Positions 6,080 to 6,172 of a stretch of 6,172 nt of DNA are shown here, in pieces. The notes beneath the pieces are model-generated. The model ran no database searches and was not told the DNA's origin. It saw only the letters and a list, made by a program, of their open reading frames with translations. The stretch spans positions 1 to 6,172 of the forward strand of contig DAHWFZ010000016.1 in assembly GCA_027336345.1 (NCBI GenBank), read 5' to 3'. A program made the translations under genes and the position numbers. Source of the DNA: Candidatus Wolfebacteria bacterium. Lineage in GTDB: Bacteria > Patescibacteriota > Minisyncoccia > UBA6257 > UBA9933. Numbering within the stretch: the first letter of the stretch is position 1; the number at the start of each line of letters is the position of its first letter.

Positions 6080-6172
6080 ATGCATAAGAAAATAAAAGAG
6101 CTTGAAAAAGAAATAAAAAAGTGCAATAAGCTTTTGATTGAAAAAGACAAGAAGATAGTAAAGCTTCAAGTT
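6080..6172 (+). CDS. Unrecognised Lys/Glu-rich coiled-coil protein (3' end outside window)
   Basis: An open frame from ATG 6080 runs off the window end; 31 residues are visible, beginning MHKKIKELEKEIKKC. Hydrophobic residues recur with coiled-coil spacing: I5, I12, L19, I26 at one position, L8, C15 and L29 at the other. No signal peptide or membrane segment is seen in this part. ATG 6080 is the first start after the in-frame TGA at 6041-6043, and the promoter at 6040-6068 points at it. The fragment is too short to name a family; many proteins begin with such a helix. It is a separate transcription unit, being downstream of the rpsR terminator. The short length and low-complexity composition leave some chance that this is not a gene, but the promoter makes a gene likely. 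Confidence 0.6.
   Translation, partial: MHKKIKELEKEIKKCNKLLIEKDKKIVKLQV

Noticed and set aside
6076..6081. Perfect TATAAT overlapping ATG 6080
   Set aside because: No acceptable -35 box lies 16-18 bases upstream, while TAAAAT at 6063 sits exactly 17 bases from a perfect TTGACA. If TATAAT were used, the ORF start would be lost from the mRNA.

Overview
The window is a core information-processing locus, probably from a Patescibacteria/CPR genome and most likely Parcubacteria-like. The grounds are a short zinc-type S18, a bacterial S6 with a charged tail ending in a helical LEKKLEEIL-type segment, no rplI after rpsR, little Shine-Dalgarno signal, and small heptad-built hairpin repeats in the intergenic gaps. 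The phylum assignment is an inference. The standard bacterial code fits: genes end in TAA or TAG and no in-frame TGA is needed.

Layout, all on the + strand: the 3' part of rpoB (1-825); a 77-nt hairpin repeat (834-910); rpoC, complete (875-4549, true start perhaps TTG 914); a short gap with a good sigma70-type promoter (TTGACT-17-TATTAT, 4557-4585); rpsF (4623-5063); a second 77-nt copy of the repeat (5061-5137) whose first three bases are the rpsF stop codon; ssb (5142-5606); a 174-nt gap with two structured inverted repeats (5602-5671 and 5709-5767); rpsR (5781-5987); a strong intrinsic terminator (6012-6044); a promoter whose -35 box lies in the terminator's 3' arm (6040-6068); and the start of an unrecognised lysine/glutamate-rich coiled-coil ORF (6080 to the window end).

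rpoB and rpoC supply the two large subunits of RNA polymerase. rpsF-ssb-rpsR is the classic S6/SSB/S18 cluster: S6 and S18 form a heterodimer on the 30S platform, and SSB protects single-stranded DNA. No terminator is visible between rpoC and rpsF, so the second cluster may be read both from its own promoter and by read-through from rpoBC.

The proteins are ordinary housekeeping proteins. The unusual content is between the genes. Two copies of one precisely bounded 77-nt imperfect hairpin each fill a gap between a stop and a start codon, a nested palindrome contains the ssb stop codon, a second hairpin sits just before rpsR, and the last gene appears to have an almost leaderless transcript. 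No mobile-element gene, CRISPR array, tRNA or rRNA is visible, and no stretch over 300 bases lacks a gene.
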